Below, one piece after another: positions 36,376-48,829 of a stretch of 64,000 nucleotides of DNA. The notes under the pieces were generated by a model. The model did no database searches. It was not told the DNA's origin and saw only the letters and a list, made by a program, of their open reading frames with translations. This DNA comes from Cubamyces lactineus (lineage: Eukaryota > Basidiomycota > Agaricomycetes > Polyporales > Polyporaceae). The first letter of the stretch is position 1, and each line of letters opens with the position of its first letter. The stretch covers positions 744,001-808,000 of the forward strand of contig JACDTU010000004.1 of the NCBI GenBank assembly GCA_022376465.1, in the 5' to 3' direction. Both the position numbers and the translations under genes were made by a program.

Positions 36376-36680
36376 ACTATGCATCATCACGCTCTCCAAC
36401 ACGTCCCCTCTACGCACTTACGCACGCACGCATCATAGTAGATTCTGGCCCGTCATTTAGATTGCCACATTCTCTGGGCACTCACTTACTATAGTTATAT
36501 TGTTAATACATGGTCGCGCCTGATGCGCTTAGTTGTCTGAATGGTGCCGTCCGTGTGTCGTCAAAACTTGCGAATTTCAGCGCAGAAAGCATCGAGGCCG
36601 AAAACAGCAGAAATTGAGAATGGACAGATGGTATGATACAGCGCGGGGCGGGGAACATAATGTACAGCATGTCGACGTTG
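36376..36680. other. Intergenic, convergent
   Basis: 305 bp of AT-richer sequence between two 3' ends; both 3' UTRs. Nothing else seen. Confidence 0.5.
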
Positions 36681-37273
36681 CTATTGATTCGGGGCGCTGT
36701 GGAACTAGACTCGAAGTCAACAGAAAGAAAAGATGGTAGGGCTGGGGATTGCTCACGATATCGCGAAGTTGTGCTTGGGCATCGTTGAACTGCTTCTCGA
36801 GATACTTCGACTGAGCGAATAGCCGTCTTTCAGTTCAACACGGTCATGAATGCGTGTGGTAGTACAGACCTTCTTCTCCAGGTTCTTGATATCCTCTGTA
36901 AGCTCCTTCTCTTCTGCCTTCAGATCCCTCTCCATGGTCGGGCGAGGAACCATCATGAACCTGACAAGAAAGGCACCTCAGTACTCCCGCATTCCCAACG
37001 CATTGAGCTCTTGCCCACATTTTACCCACACCCTTGTACAAGTTCACATCGCCCTGGAGCGACGTGATCTCCTCGATGGTGAGCTGCAGGATCCTGCGCT
37101 CCCGCTCTTTCGCAGCGATCTGCTGTTTCGAGACGTTTAGGGCGCGCTGGGACTGCACGGCGGTCTGCTGGATTTGCACCAGGATCTGGGTGGAAGTGGT
37201 TTACTTTAGACAGGCTGACGCATATAGTTAGTCAACGTACCTTCCGCAGCGTATCATCCGATAGCGTGGCCAT
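36681..37273 (-). CDS. PFD1: Prefoldin subunit 1
   Basis: A beta-type subunit of the hexameric cytosolic chaperone that passes nascent actin and tubulin to the chaperonin CCT. Start MATLSDDTLRK at 37273. Introns separate this from ILVQIQQTAVQSQRALN, then SKQQIAAKERERRILQLTIE, NLYKGVGKMFMMVPRPTM, EEKELTEDIKNLEKK and KYLEKQFNDAQAQLRDI. The last small exon gives FHSAPNQ, with stop at 36681-36683. The product is about 120 residues: two long coiled-coil helices around a central beta-hairpin, as expected. Reading through the last donor would add a nonsense tail, so the spliced end is used. Divergent from SNU114 over 331 bp. Confidence 0.93.
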
Positions 37274-37604
37274 AGTTAGTCGCTGTAAGGGGACAGGCTG
37301 AGAGTGTCAGGGTCGATGAAGTCGGCGGATCCATGATGCTTGCGGTAGAGCATGAAGCGCCCGTTTGACGCGTTCTTTCTGACCGCGACGGTGGCTCTCG
37401 TCCAAAACCTGTCTTCGACGGCCTCCTTCCCCATATTCTCCGCCGCACTCGTTTCTGTCGCTCTCGCTCTCGCGCGCCGTATACTCCTTGCTCAGAGAGC
37501 TTGTATCATCTAACCTGGGCCGCTCTGACGCGAATCCCGCGCTCCTCAGTGACTAAGACCTCTATCCTGCTTCTCCCACATCGCGCTCTGCCAGCTCTGT
37601 AAAA
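37274..37604. other. Divergent promoter, PFD1 and SNU114
   Basis: 331 bp shared upstream region of two housekeeping genes. No TATA box on either strand at a useful distance; pyrimidine-rich near the SNU114 start. No gene seen. Confidence 0.5.
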
Positions 37605-40600
37605 ATGGCCTCCTTCGAAGATTACGATGAGTTCGGAAACTACATTGGCGGTGACCTCGAGTCAGATGAGGAAGAGGAGGAGATCCAGCAGCAGGCTCAG
37701 TTCGCCCCTCAGCCAGAGTCGCGACCTCTGGAGGGCTTCGACGATGAGCCAATGCAGGCGCAAGAAGAGATGGCGCTCATGCAAGTAGATGGTGCGTTAG
37801 TTAGTATTTACTGTATATCGACCGTTGTTGAAGTCGTGCGCAGAGCCTACACATAACGCGGTGATTCTGCACGAGGACAAGCAGTACTATCCTTCCGCGT
37901 CTGAAGTATACGGAGAGGAGGTGGAGACACTTGTTCAGGAGGAAGATGCTCAACCACTGTCCGAGCCGATTGTCGCTCCTATAAAGGTGCGGAGATGGAC
38001 TGTGGAGGAGAAGGACATGCCAGAGACCCGGTTCGACAAAGGGTGCGCTTTCTGTTTACAAGCGCATGATGACCCAGACTGAAAGTGCTCCAGGTTCCTA
38101 CTCAATATGACGGCGTTCCCTGAGTTTGTGCGCAATGTTGCGGTAGTGGGCCACCTGCACCACGGAAAGACGGCGTTGATGGACATGCTTGTGTTTGAGA
38201 CACACAAGCTGACATGGGATTCCGACCACCAAGTGAGTACACGGCAGAACAGACAATACCAACACAAAATTGAGTAGACGTCATAGACTCGGTACACGGA
38301 CACACACGTTCTCTCTCGGGACCGAGAAATCTCTATCAAATCCTCCCCTATGTCCTTGATCTTGTCCAACAGCTACGGCAAATCTCATCTAGTCCACCTC
38401 ATTGACACACCAGGACACGTGAACTTTGTCGACGAGGTTGCATGTGCCATTCGCTTGGTTGACGGCATCCTCCTTGTGGTCGACGTAGTCGAAGGGGTGA
38501 GTGCAGTTCTCAATACGGCTCTTATGTTTAAGACTCAATTCGTATACTAGGTGATGTGCAACACGGAGGCCATCATCCGGCATGCGCTCCAAGAAGGTGT
38601 CAAAATCACTCTTGTGGTGAACAAGATTGACCGGCTAATCCTCGAGCTACGCATCAAGCCTGCCGACGCGTACTACAAAATCAAACACACCATTGAGGAG
38701 ATCAACACATTTATCAGGTAAACGAGTTGAGTTCCTGGGATTGGAAGCAAGCCTAACGATCGTACAGCGGTATCAACCCTGACCCGGAGCTCCGACTCAG
38801 CCCTGAAAGAGGAAACGTCGCGTTTGCCAGTACTGACATGCACTGGTGCTTCACTCTCCGGTCGTTTGCGCAGATGTATGCGGACACCTATGGTGAGATC
38901 CTCTGCCGACCGCATTGCCAATGATGCTCAAAAACGATCCCGTAGGGTCGCTGGATGTGAATGCGTTTGCGGACCGGCTTTGGGGGGACATCTGGTTCAA
39001 CAACGAGGCCCGCAAGTTTACGCGCAAGCCCGCAGACCCTGAAGCCAACCGCAGCTTCGTCCACTTCATCCTGGAGCCTCTGTACAAGCTGTACAGCCAC
39101 GTACTCAGCGAGGAGACGGATGAACTGAAGGAGACTTTGGCGGGCCTCGGTATTGAGTTGAAGCCCGTAATGTACAAGATGGACGTGCGGCCGCTTCTGA
39201 AGGTTGTGCTCGACCAGTTCTTCGGGCCTTCGGTAGGCTTGGTCGACATGATCACGGAACACATTCCTTCTCCACTAGAGGCGACGCGGTCAAAGGTGCG
39301 ATACGGGCAAACATGCGGGCGTAACTGCGTCCAAACACCACTAACGCGCTTTGACAGGTCGAGGGAACTTGGACCGGACCCATGTCATCCGAGCTCGCGC
39401 ACGCCATGCAAGAGTGCAGGGCCGACGGCCCGCTCATGGTACAGATCTCCAAGTTGTACCACACGACGGACGCCCAGCACTTCCGTGCATTTGGCCGTGT
39501 GATCAGTGGCACCGTCCGCAAAGGCATGGACGTGAAGGTCCTCGGTGAAGGCTACTCGCCTGAAGACGAGGAAGACATGGTGAAGGCGCAGGTCGAGGAC
39601 ATTTGGATCAGCGAATCCCGGTGGGTTCCTCCCACACAATGCTCACACGCCTGAGTTTTGCTTATGAGAGCCCAGGTATTTCATTCCCGCTGAGGAGGTG
39701 CCTGCTGGCAACCTTGTCCTACTGGGTGGTGTCGATGCGTCCATCTTCAAGACCGCGACAATCTCGGCTGTAGACATCGAGGATGACCTGCACATTTTCC
39801 GACCGATCAAGCACATGACGCAGTCTGTTCTTAAGATTGCCATTGAGCCCATTGCACCTTCAGAGCTCCCGAAGATGCTTGCTGGTTTGCGAAGTGTCAA
39901 CAAGAGCTACCCTCTCGTAGCTACGAAGGTCGAGGAGAGTGGTGAGCACGTTGTTATTGGCACGGGCGAGCTCTACCTCGACTGTGTGATGCACGACTTG
40001 CGGAGGCTCTTTGCGGAGATCGAGATCAAGGTGTCAGATCCGGTCACGAAGTTCGCGGAGACGGTGCTTGAGACGAGTGCGCTCAAGTGCTATGCGGATA
40101 CGCCAAACAAGAAGTGAGTACGGCCTTTCTGTGTCCCTGTCCAAGCTAATTAGGCCGGCGTCAGGAACCGGCTGACAATGATCGCGGAGCCGCTAGAACG
40201 CGGTATCGCGGAAGACATCGAGACAGGGCGGGTGAATATGCGCATGACGCCGAAGGAACGGGGCAAGTTCTTCGAGGAGAAGTACCAGTGGGACTTGCTT
40301 GCGTCACGATCAATATGGGCGTTCGGTCCGGACGACAGCGGGCCCAACATCTTGCTCGATGACACGCTGCCGTCGCAAGTTGACAAGAAGTTGTTGGGCA
40401 CGGTGAAGGAGCACATCAAGCAAGGCTTCCAGTGGGGTACGCGTGAAGGCCCATTATGCGATGAGCGTGAGTGCAGTGTGTTTGGGCGAATGCCGCGTTG
40501 TGTTGACGGGCTTTGCAACAGCGATGAGGAATGTGAAGTTCCGGATCCTGGACGCAAGCTTAGCGCAGGAGCCAATCTACCGGGGAGGTGGACAGATCGT

Positions 40601-41252
40601 GCCTACAGCGCGTCGCGTCTGCTATTCGTCGTTCCTTATGGTGAGTGCGTCTATTCGGGTCATCGGGAGTGCGCTAATACACGTACCCCAGGCGACCCCT
40701 CGGTTGATGGAGCCCATATACTACGTGGAAGTGCAGGCACCGGCCGACTGTATATCGGCTGTCTACACCGTGCTCGCTAGACGTCGTGGTCACGTCACAC
40801 AAGACATTCCGAAGGCGGGCTCGCCACTATACACCGTGAAGGCACTCATCCCGGTCATTGACGCGAACGGTTTCGAGACGGACTTGCGGACAGCGACGCA
40901 AGGGCAAGCGTTCTGTCTACAAACATTCGACCACTGGTCCATCGTGCCGGGTACGTGTTCTGTCCTTGTGGCAAAGTGAATGTGACTGAGGGAAAGGACA
41001 CAGGTGATCCCACGGACACGAGTATCAAACTCCGGCCCCTTGAGCCCGCGTCCGGGCAGGCACTCGCGCGTGACCTTGTGCTGAAGACGAGGCGGCGAAA
41101 GGGCTTGGGCGACCAGATCTCAGTGTCCAAGTACCTGGACGACGAGTTCATCGTGAGTGCTGCACTGGTCGGTTGTTTGAATCTCGCGCTAACGATGACA
41201 TCATTCCCAGCTCGCGTTGTCTGCGTCTGGACATGCTGATCTGCTTGGCTGA
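37605..41252 (+). CDS. SNU114: U5 snRNP GTPase Snu114/EFTUD2
   Basis: An EF-2-like GTPase of the U5 snRNP and tri-snRNP that controls U4/U6 unwinding and spliceosome disassembly. Start [20 protein letters not shown], with the acidic N-terminus typical of the family. The G-domain has [10 protein letters not shown] (G1), [12 protein letters not shown] (G3) and VVNKIDRL (G4). EF-2-like domains follow, including [37 protein letters not shown] and [15 protein letters not shown]. The Snu114-specific [15 protein letters not shown] is present, as are [18 protein letters not shown] and [10 protein letters not shown]. The C-terminus is [17 protein letters not shown] and [12 protein letters not shown]; stop 41250-41252. 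About a dozen introns. Roughly 980 residues, the family length. Confidence 0.98.
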
Positions 41253-41608
41253 GAATGGATAGTTAGCGTGTAGTGTTGTGTTGTGTTCTGTATGTAGAAT
41301 GCTGCTGCGTGTGTTATGCATCTTGCTTTCCGTATCGTGCTGTGCGACGTGCTCGCTGTCTGAGACAACGACGAGAGAGATGGGCCGAAGCGTGGGATCG
41401 TGGAACGCGCTGGAACACAACCGGCGCCTGAGGGAGAAGAGAGTATACGTGGCACATCTGACCGGGAAATAGCCGAGGGCGAGGATATTAGAGCGCGTCT
41501 GTCTCGCCAGCATCTCTCTCAAGTCTCTCATCCACTCATCCGCATACACCCACTCCTTTCCTCCGCCCTCTGCATTTGTCTTCCACCCGTCTCGGTCCTT
41601 CGTACACA
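41253..41608. other. Intergenic; calnexin promoter
   Basis: 356 bp between SNU114 and calnexin. It has a short TGTGT/TGTTG repeat near 41270-41290 (3' side of SNU114) and a GCCACGTAT-type element at 41445-41453. Confidence 0.5.
41445..41453 (-). promoter_or_regulatory. GCCACGTAT element, candidate UPR site
   Basis: Reads GCCACGTAT on the minus strand, 156 bp before the calnexin start. Identical to the 9-mer in the RAMP4 promoter at 7188-7196. Function is inferred from the CCACGT core and the ER identity of both genes. Confidence 0.4.
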
Positions 41609-43655
41609 ATGCGAAGCGTAGCGCTTTCTGCCCTCCTCGCTGTCGCCGTCACCTCTGTGTCGGCCGCAGACGAGGCCCCCAAGCCATCCTTCACGGTACG
41701 CGCGCGTTCGGTCACTTCCCCACGCGCACTCGCTGACGTCCAGGCGGCTGCAGCCTACCGCCGTAAAGGCACCCTTCCTCGAGCAGTTCACGGACGACTG
41801 GTCAGACCGGTGGACACCGTCGGAGGCCACCAAGAAGACACCCGTCGGCGGTGAGACATGGAGCTATGTCGGCAAGTGGGAGGTCGAGGAGCCTCTTGAG
41901 CCCATCATTGAGGGCGACAAGGGCCTCGTCGCCAAGACGAAGGCGGCCCACCACGCCATCTCCGCGCCGTTCCAGAAGCCCATTGCCTTTAACGACAAGC
42001 CCCTCGTCGTTCAGTACGAGGTCAAGTACCAGAAGGGCGGCAACTGCGGTGGTGGATACATTAAGCTTCTTGAGGATGGTTTCCAGACTGCTGGCAAGGA
42101 GTTCGACGACAAGACTCCTTGGTCCATCATGTTTGGTCCTGACTTGACCTGCCCTGGCACGAAGGTGTGCAGAATTCGTGGGATCGCCGACGAAATACGT
42201 ATATTGATGCATGACGCATGTCATAGATTCACTTCATCTTCCGTCACAAGAACCCAGTTACCGGTGACGTTGAGGAGAAGCACCTCAAGCTTCCCCCCAA
42301 GCCTGCGTTCGGCAAGGCAACGAACCTCTATACCCTTCACCTCTTGTAAGTCATACGATTTGCTTTGCGGAGTTGGCCGATTCTGATGCCGGCCCCAGCC
42401 CGAACAACACGTACGATGTACGGTTCAACGGCGAGAGCTACAACCTCGGTAACCTTCTGGAGGACTTCAACCCTCCCGTCAACCCTCCCAAGGAGATTGA
42501 CGACCCTGATGACAAGAAGCCTGAGGACTGGGTTGATGAGAAGCGCATTCCTGACCCCGATGCCACGAAGGTTAGCTTACTCGTCCATCAACCTGCATGG
42601 AATCATCATCTCACAGTGATTATAGCCTGACGACTGGGACGAGGATGCTCCCTACGAGATCCCTGATGAGGATGCCGTGAAGCCCGAGGGCTGGCTCGAT
42701 GACGAGCCGGAGTACATCCCCGACCCTGGTATGTTGAATCTCTGCGTCATGCAGCATCAGAGGGCTAACCTACACTGTGATCACTAGACGCTGAGAAGCC
42801 TGAGGAGTGGGATGATGAGGAGGATGGCGAATGGATCGCCCCTACTGTCCGCAACCCCAAGTGCGACGAGGCTCCTGGCTGCGGCGAGTGGAAACGGTAC
42901 GTTGTGCTCGACTGTTGCTCAAGTGACAGCCAACCTAAAATGTGCATCTAGCCCGTACAAGGCCAACCCTGCTTACAAGGGCAAGTGGTACGCGCCCATG
43001 ATCGATAACCCGGCGTACAAGGGCGAGTGGGCTCCCCGCAAGATCCCCAACCCCGCCTACTTCGAGGACCTTACCCCCGTTAAGAGCCTCGTTCCCATTG
43101 GTGGCGTCGGTATTGAGCTCTGGACCATGACCGAGGACATCCTCTTCGACAACATCTACATTGGCCACTCGATCGAGGACGCTGAGGCCCTCGCCAAGGA
43201 GACGTACTTCGTTAAGAAGTCCCTCGAGGAGGCCGCTGAGAAGGCGAACAGCAAGGTCGACGAGGATGATGAGGACGAGAGCGCGGCCTCCTTCAAGGAG
43301 GACCCGATCGAGTTCATCCGCAACAAGGTCTTCAAGTTCATTGAGCTCGCCAAGATCGACCCCATTCTTGCGTTCAAGACGCACCCCGAGACGGGTGCCA
43401 GCCTTGCACTTTCTGTTGTCACTCTTTTCGGTATGCTCGGCGTTCTTTTCGGTTTTGTTGGCGCGCAGCAGAAGCCTATCACCAAGGTACGTCTACTATA
43501 CTCAGTTAATCCTCACAATGATACTGAACTATCCTTTCTAGTCTGCAAAGAAGACCGACGCTCCTTCACCCGACGACAAGAAGAAGACCGAGACGGCCCC
43601 CGTCGCGCCCGCAGGTGGTGCAAAGGAGGAGACGACCGTCAAGAAGCGGAAGTAA
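41609..43655 (+). CDS. CNE1: Calnexin
   Basis: An ER membrane lectin chaperone that binds monoglucosylated N-glycans on folding glycoproteins. Signal peptide [20 protein letters not shown]. The lectin domain begins [16 protein letters not shown], with [16 protein letters not shown], the [16 protein letters not shown] disulphide/sugar-binding segment, and [17 protein letters not shown]. The P-domain has motif-1 repeats ([44 protein letters not shown]) and motif-2 repeats ([46 protein letters not shown]). [19 protein letters not shown] closes the lectin fold. One TM ([19 protein letters not shown]) precedes a Lys-rich cytosolic tail ending KKRK, which fits a KKXX-type ER retrieval signal. About eight introns; stop at 43653-43655. 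Confidence 0.98.
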
Positions 43656-43837
43656 AAGGGACGTTCACGGACCCGTTCTGTTGCTTTCGACTTGTTTACG
43701 TATTATGTGCTATTTGGAACGGCAATGCATCACTTAATATATCGGGCTTGAGAGGATACCAATATGCGGTGTGACTCGTCGTGTTTGCTACCGTGGATTT
43801 GGGATCACTATCTATGAATGCCGATATACAGTGCTGT

Positions 43838-46800
43838 CTAGAAGTACAAGCTTGCGGCGAATACAACTGAACGGTATCGGTGAGTCATTTGACGAGGGTG
43901 CTGGGTTATAGGTGCACGACTTACTGTCTCTCTTTATCTTGATTTGTGCCTCCTCCATCTTCTTGAACAACTCTGCGTCGCCGATGACCCGTGCAGCATC
44001 TCGGACCTCCCGACACGTTTCGTCCAGACGCGTGATGACTCGCACGATGGTGCCTTCGGCGACGTCGGTGAGGTCCGTGATCTGCTCGAACGGCTGCGGC
44101 GCAAAGCGTGAAGGTCAGCCAGCTGTCGCGCACATCTTTCCTCCTCCATCTTGTCCAAAATACAAATAGAAATGGGAAAACGTAAGGGCGGCCAAGACTC
44201 ACCATGCCTTTGGCCCACTCGTACACGACCTCGACCAGGCCGGGCTTGAGCGCGCGGAACTCCTCGCCGGGCACCTTGTGCCGGTCCTGCACGCGTTCGA
44301 CGCGCTCGGCGAGGGCCATGATCGCCTCGAGGCCCTCTTGGAGCTTGGGCGGGATGACGGGCTCGACGTCTGTCTTTTCCTGGAAGACGAAGCAGGAGAG
44401 GAGCGCGACGACCTCCTCTGGTTCGTACGCGGCGAGGGTGTTCTCGAGGATGAGTTCCGTGAGGACTAGTTCGTTCGCGGAGTTGATCTTAACGGTATCG
44501 GGTCAACTAGTGAGCTATCGGAGAAGATGAACATAACGGACCTCGCATGCTACACGGCCCTTGAGAAGCACGGTCGAGTTGTCGTCAATGAACTTGAGCT
44601 CCTTCAGCACCTCGATGCGTTGTTCGTAGTCTGGGATGAGCTCGAGGTTCTGGTCGGAGATGGCCAGCTTGAGCTCGGCGATGTTTGCCTGAAGGACCTT
44701 CTTGCCGTGCATGAACGTGTACTGTGGGAGAACTCCGCGGTGAGTACAAATCAAATTGGTTGATAGAGATGGTGAAACAGACGTGGTCATCGAAGTTGGG
44801 GCACGACGTGCACGCGCAGCGTTCCAAACGAGGAACGAGTTCGTTGCGAGCACGCAGGAGTTCCTGGAACTCAAGTGACTTGAGCCTGCCCCAGTCGACC
44901 TCGGGGATCGATCCTGCCTGTAGCCATTCGCCCAGGACGTCCCGCAAGAGGCGTATGGCGGCATTCATAGACGATATACGATGTCCCACTACAATAAGAT
45001 CCGTCTCGACCTGATATTATAGAACATGAGTTAGAACATGAGTATGAACTAGAACTACGTGTAGTAGCTGTCGTATACTACTAACCTTAATGCTTCGGCT
45101 GGAGACCATGGCGATACTTGTGAGCGGAATCGGTGTGAGATCGTATATTGGCTCATCCACAAGGAGAGACTCGGGACGAGGGGGCCATCGGGGTGGGATT
45201 GCTTGTCCGTCCACGTCTGCGCAGACGGTCAAGCGGTCAATCTCCCCCGCACACCCAAAGACAGATTAGTCTTACCTGCCTTCCCCATCCGCGTTTCGGG
45301 AGAAACCATGGCGAGGACCCAGTAGAGCTTCGTCTTCTCGCCATGGAATGCGGTGGCATAGTTGCTAGGAGCTTGCTTGAGGAGCACACCGATGTTGCTC
45401 TGGTAGTGCTGCAGGAGGGATGGTCAGTGCGTTCCACAACGACCTGGCGAGAAAGAATAGTACCCCATCCCGCAGCACAACGACCCTTCCCGAAGATAGA
45501 ATCTTTGAGCCTTGGGGAGTTCCGGCAGCCATCGCTAGAAGTTGATGATTCATGTCCACAATGCTAGCCGAAGTGTCGTAGTACGCTTCGATGTCCGATG
45601 AGCAAACATCACAAGACAGCTGTGGCAAGCTCGACAGCTTCTTCTCCGTCTAGCGGATGACAGAAGTTTAGCATCCGTACACACGTCCGTGATAATGGCG
45701 CTGATGGGTACCTCAGCAACTTTCTTCTGGTTCTCGGGGAGCAGCTTCTGTGTTGCGTTTTCGGAGAAACTGCGCTTGATCATCTCCTCGACACGCAAGG
45801 CCTCGACGCGGAGCAGGTTGAGGATCATATTGTATGTGAGGCGGAATTGAGACTGCAGCTTCGCGGGCGTTCCGAGGATCATATTGTTCAGGGTCGCTTG
45901 CTGGTACGGCCAAAGGCCTCGACGTTATATCAGTGTCTTACAAGGGATCGTGGGCTGCTCACCTCTGGTAGGTCATCATTTGCGACAATGATGACCGTGC
46001 CCGTTGCGTCAAGTCCACGACGACCGGCGCGCCCCGCCATTTGAGTGTACTCGCCGGGAAGGATATCCCTGAAACTGCGCCCATCATGCTTCCTGATGTG
46101 AGAGAAGACGACACATTTTGCAGGCATGTTCACACCCTGCACACACATACGTCAGTATGTATGGAGGAACTCCTTATTCCTACTGACCATAGCAAACGTT
46201 TCCGTCGCGAAGAGAACCTTCACCAGACCGCGTGCGAATAGAATCTCGACCACCTTGACCAAATATGAGCTTTATGGCATATTTGACCGATACGTAGCAT
46301 ACCTCTTTGACAATTGGCAATAACCCTCCATGATGCACGCCAATACCACGCGAAAGTAGATCACGCATTCGACGAATTTGTGGTAGCTGCTTGTCCGATC
46401 CTGGTATTCATCCAAATCGTAGTTGAGCTGAAATCACATCAAAAGCCGGGCGCTGATACTCACCTTTCAGACGGGATAACGCCTTCTCGATGGCGACATG
46501 GATCTCACTCTTCTCCACCGCCGTGCATAGGTCGGCGTTGGTGAGCGTTGCGGCATTTTCCTCACAGCGCTTCTTGGAGAACGTGAAGACGACGACAGGG
46601 AGCAGCGCCTTTTTGCGCAGGTGACCCAGCAAATGCACGTAGAGGTTTTTGTCTGGTTGGTGGAAGGTCCGTGGAGAACCGCCACGGGCGACAGGGGCAC
46701 CTCGTGCCGGCGTACCTCCGCGCTGTCCTCCACGACCCCCCGCACCTCCGCGTTGTCCGCGCTGCGGGGCTGCCGCACGAGCGCCCATCCGCTGCACTGG

Positions 46801-48829
46801 GGGTAAGCCAGCTGCCTCTCGCTCTTTGTCTTGTTTCCGCCGAAGGGCTTCTCCTGCATCCTTGTAGCTGCGTGGACGGGGTTCAGATGAACGTGTTCGC
46901 GCTTTCCCTTGAGGTCAGAACTTACCCATAGGTCAGGAAATTGCGGTCCGCGTCAACGATCTTGTGCAAGTCTCTCCCTGCGTAAAGGTAGTGTTCGAGT
47001 GGTACCGGCCGTTTCGCCGTGGAGATAACATAGATGTCCTTCTTCTTGGTTCGGCTGGTGTGATGGTTAGCGCAGGTCAATAGCCCAGGTGAACGCAGCT
47101 CATACCCAACCCAGTCCGCAAATTCCTTTGTGTTCGGCACGGTGGCGGAGAGAAGAATTATGTTAACATGGTCCGGAAGCATGATGATGACCTCTTCCCA
47201 GACCACCCCGCGCTAAAGGAAGCTGAGCCTAGACCGTGGCCTGGCAATATTCGTCCGGCTTACCTCGGCATCATTGACATAGTGGACCTCATCGAATATT
47301 ACGAACTCGACGTCTCGAATCAAATCGGCACCTTTGTAAAGCATGCTGCGCAGAATCTCGGTGGTCATAATGAGACAGTTGGCCTCAGGGTTGATTTGGA
47401 CATCTCCGGTGAGAATGCCCACGGATGCGGCACCAAACGTCTGCTTGAAGTCGCGATATTTCTGGTTCGACAGCGCCTTGATTGGCGATGTATAGATAGC
47501 CCTATATTCATGTAAGAGAGACCGGCGTGTATGGAAGTAGCATGCCAGCGTGCATACCTGGTCATATGCTTAGCCGCCAGCGCGATCGCATACTCTGCGA
47601 CCACGGTTTTCCCCGCCGATGTATGAGCGGCCACGAAGACAGAGTCCCCCATTTCCAGGTGGTACACGGCTTCCTTCTGGAAGGTATCCAATTCGAAAGG
47701 GTACTGTGGTAAGGCATGAGGCGGCGTCCATCTAGACTTTGATCGTGTCTGTCCCTACCTTGTGTGCCATGTCCGGAACGAGCTCATTAAAGTTTGTCAT
47801 CGGCTTGTTCACGTCAACGACATGAGCCCAGTCGCGCTTCTGAACTTGGGCACGCTTCAGAGGCCGGCGCGCAGCCGTGATCGGATTGAGCTGACTTCTC
47901 TGTGGATGGGAAGCACGACCGCGCTCAATCTCAAAGCAAGCCGTCAGCAAGGTCAAACTTGCTTACTGATGTGGGTAAAAATTCATCGATATCTGCTGCG
48001 GTACCAGATAAAATGACTTCAGAGTCGTCATCCGGTACATTCGATACATGGCCATTCTGATGCGCATTCAGGGTAAGGGTACTATATACCCGAAAAGCCG
48101 AATAAAACACGTACATGTGTTGTTGCGTCTGCTTTGTCGCCGCGGACGTTGCCACCGAGAGCAATGACGTCAGCATCATCTTCGTCGTTGGATAGCCTTA
48201 GTCCGCGAGATAGTCCAGGAGCAATTGTACGCAATCGCGATGAGCCCTCTTGAAGATCCACGAGATCATCTGTTTGTTTGAGAACATCCAGGCCCCCGGG
48301 AAGGAACGGGACATAGCCAGCCTTCCCTCTTACGAAGTTACGACTTGGTCCTGGAGCACGATCTAGTGCAGTGGAGGTCAATCCGGTTGCTACTGGGGGA
48401 TTGGACACCTAGCGAACGGTTCAGTACAGCGTAGAATACCTGATGTGCACAGGGGATATACCTCCGTGTAGCCGGTCACACGTCCTTCAAGTCCTGTACG
48501 GATGAAGGACAGGCTTGTAGGAGGCGCACAAGGTGCAAATTTCAGGAGAGAAGGTATGGACAACTTGTTCTCCCAATGACTGTGTGATGTCGCACCATCA
48601 GTTATTCCCTGGATATATACACACCACTGTTGACGGGGTTCACCTACATTTGGTAAGTTGGAAGCCAGTGGTCAGGAAGAGTGGCCTTTGGGAGTAGAAG
48701 TTTCTCTTCTATCTCATGATGCACTTTGTCCCTCATAGGCAGCGCGGCGAGACCGATGTCAGAAAGCAATCCGTCCGCATTGTGCGCTGCGGGATGTATG
48801 ATTTGGTCTAGTAGCTCGTCCATCGCCAT
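43838..48829 (-). CDS. SKI2: Ski2 DExH-box RNA helicase of the Ski complex
   Basis: The ATP-driven 3'-5' RNA helicase that, with Ski3 and Ski8, threads cytoplasmic mRNA into the exosome. Start [14 protein letters not shown] at 48829, then PTYQ and [20 protein letters not shown]. The helicase core has [20 protein letters not shown], Walker [43 protein letters not shown], the DEVH box [71 protein letters not shown] and motif [17 protein letters not shown]. Between the two RecA lobes there is an Arg/Gly-rich insertion. The Ski2 arch region follows ([26 protein letters not shown]), and the C-terminal DSHCT domain runs from [18 protein letters not shown] to [16 protein letters not shown]; stop 43838-43840. 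More than fifteen introns. An extra upstream coding exon is possible. Confidence 0.95.
46668..46797 (-). other. RGG/RG-rich insertion within Ski2
   Basis: Codes for a stretch of about 40 residues dominated by Arg, Gly, Ala and Gln ([17 protein letters not shown] and flanks), placed just before [22 protein letters not shown] boxes usually bind RNA and are targets of arginine methylation. Confidence 0.8.
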
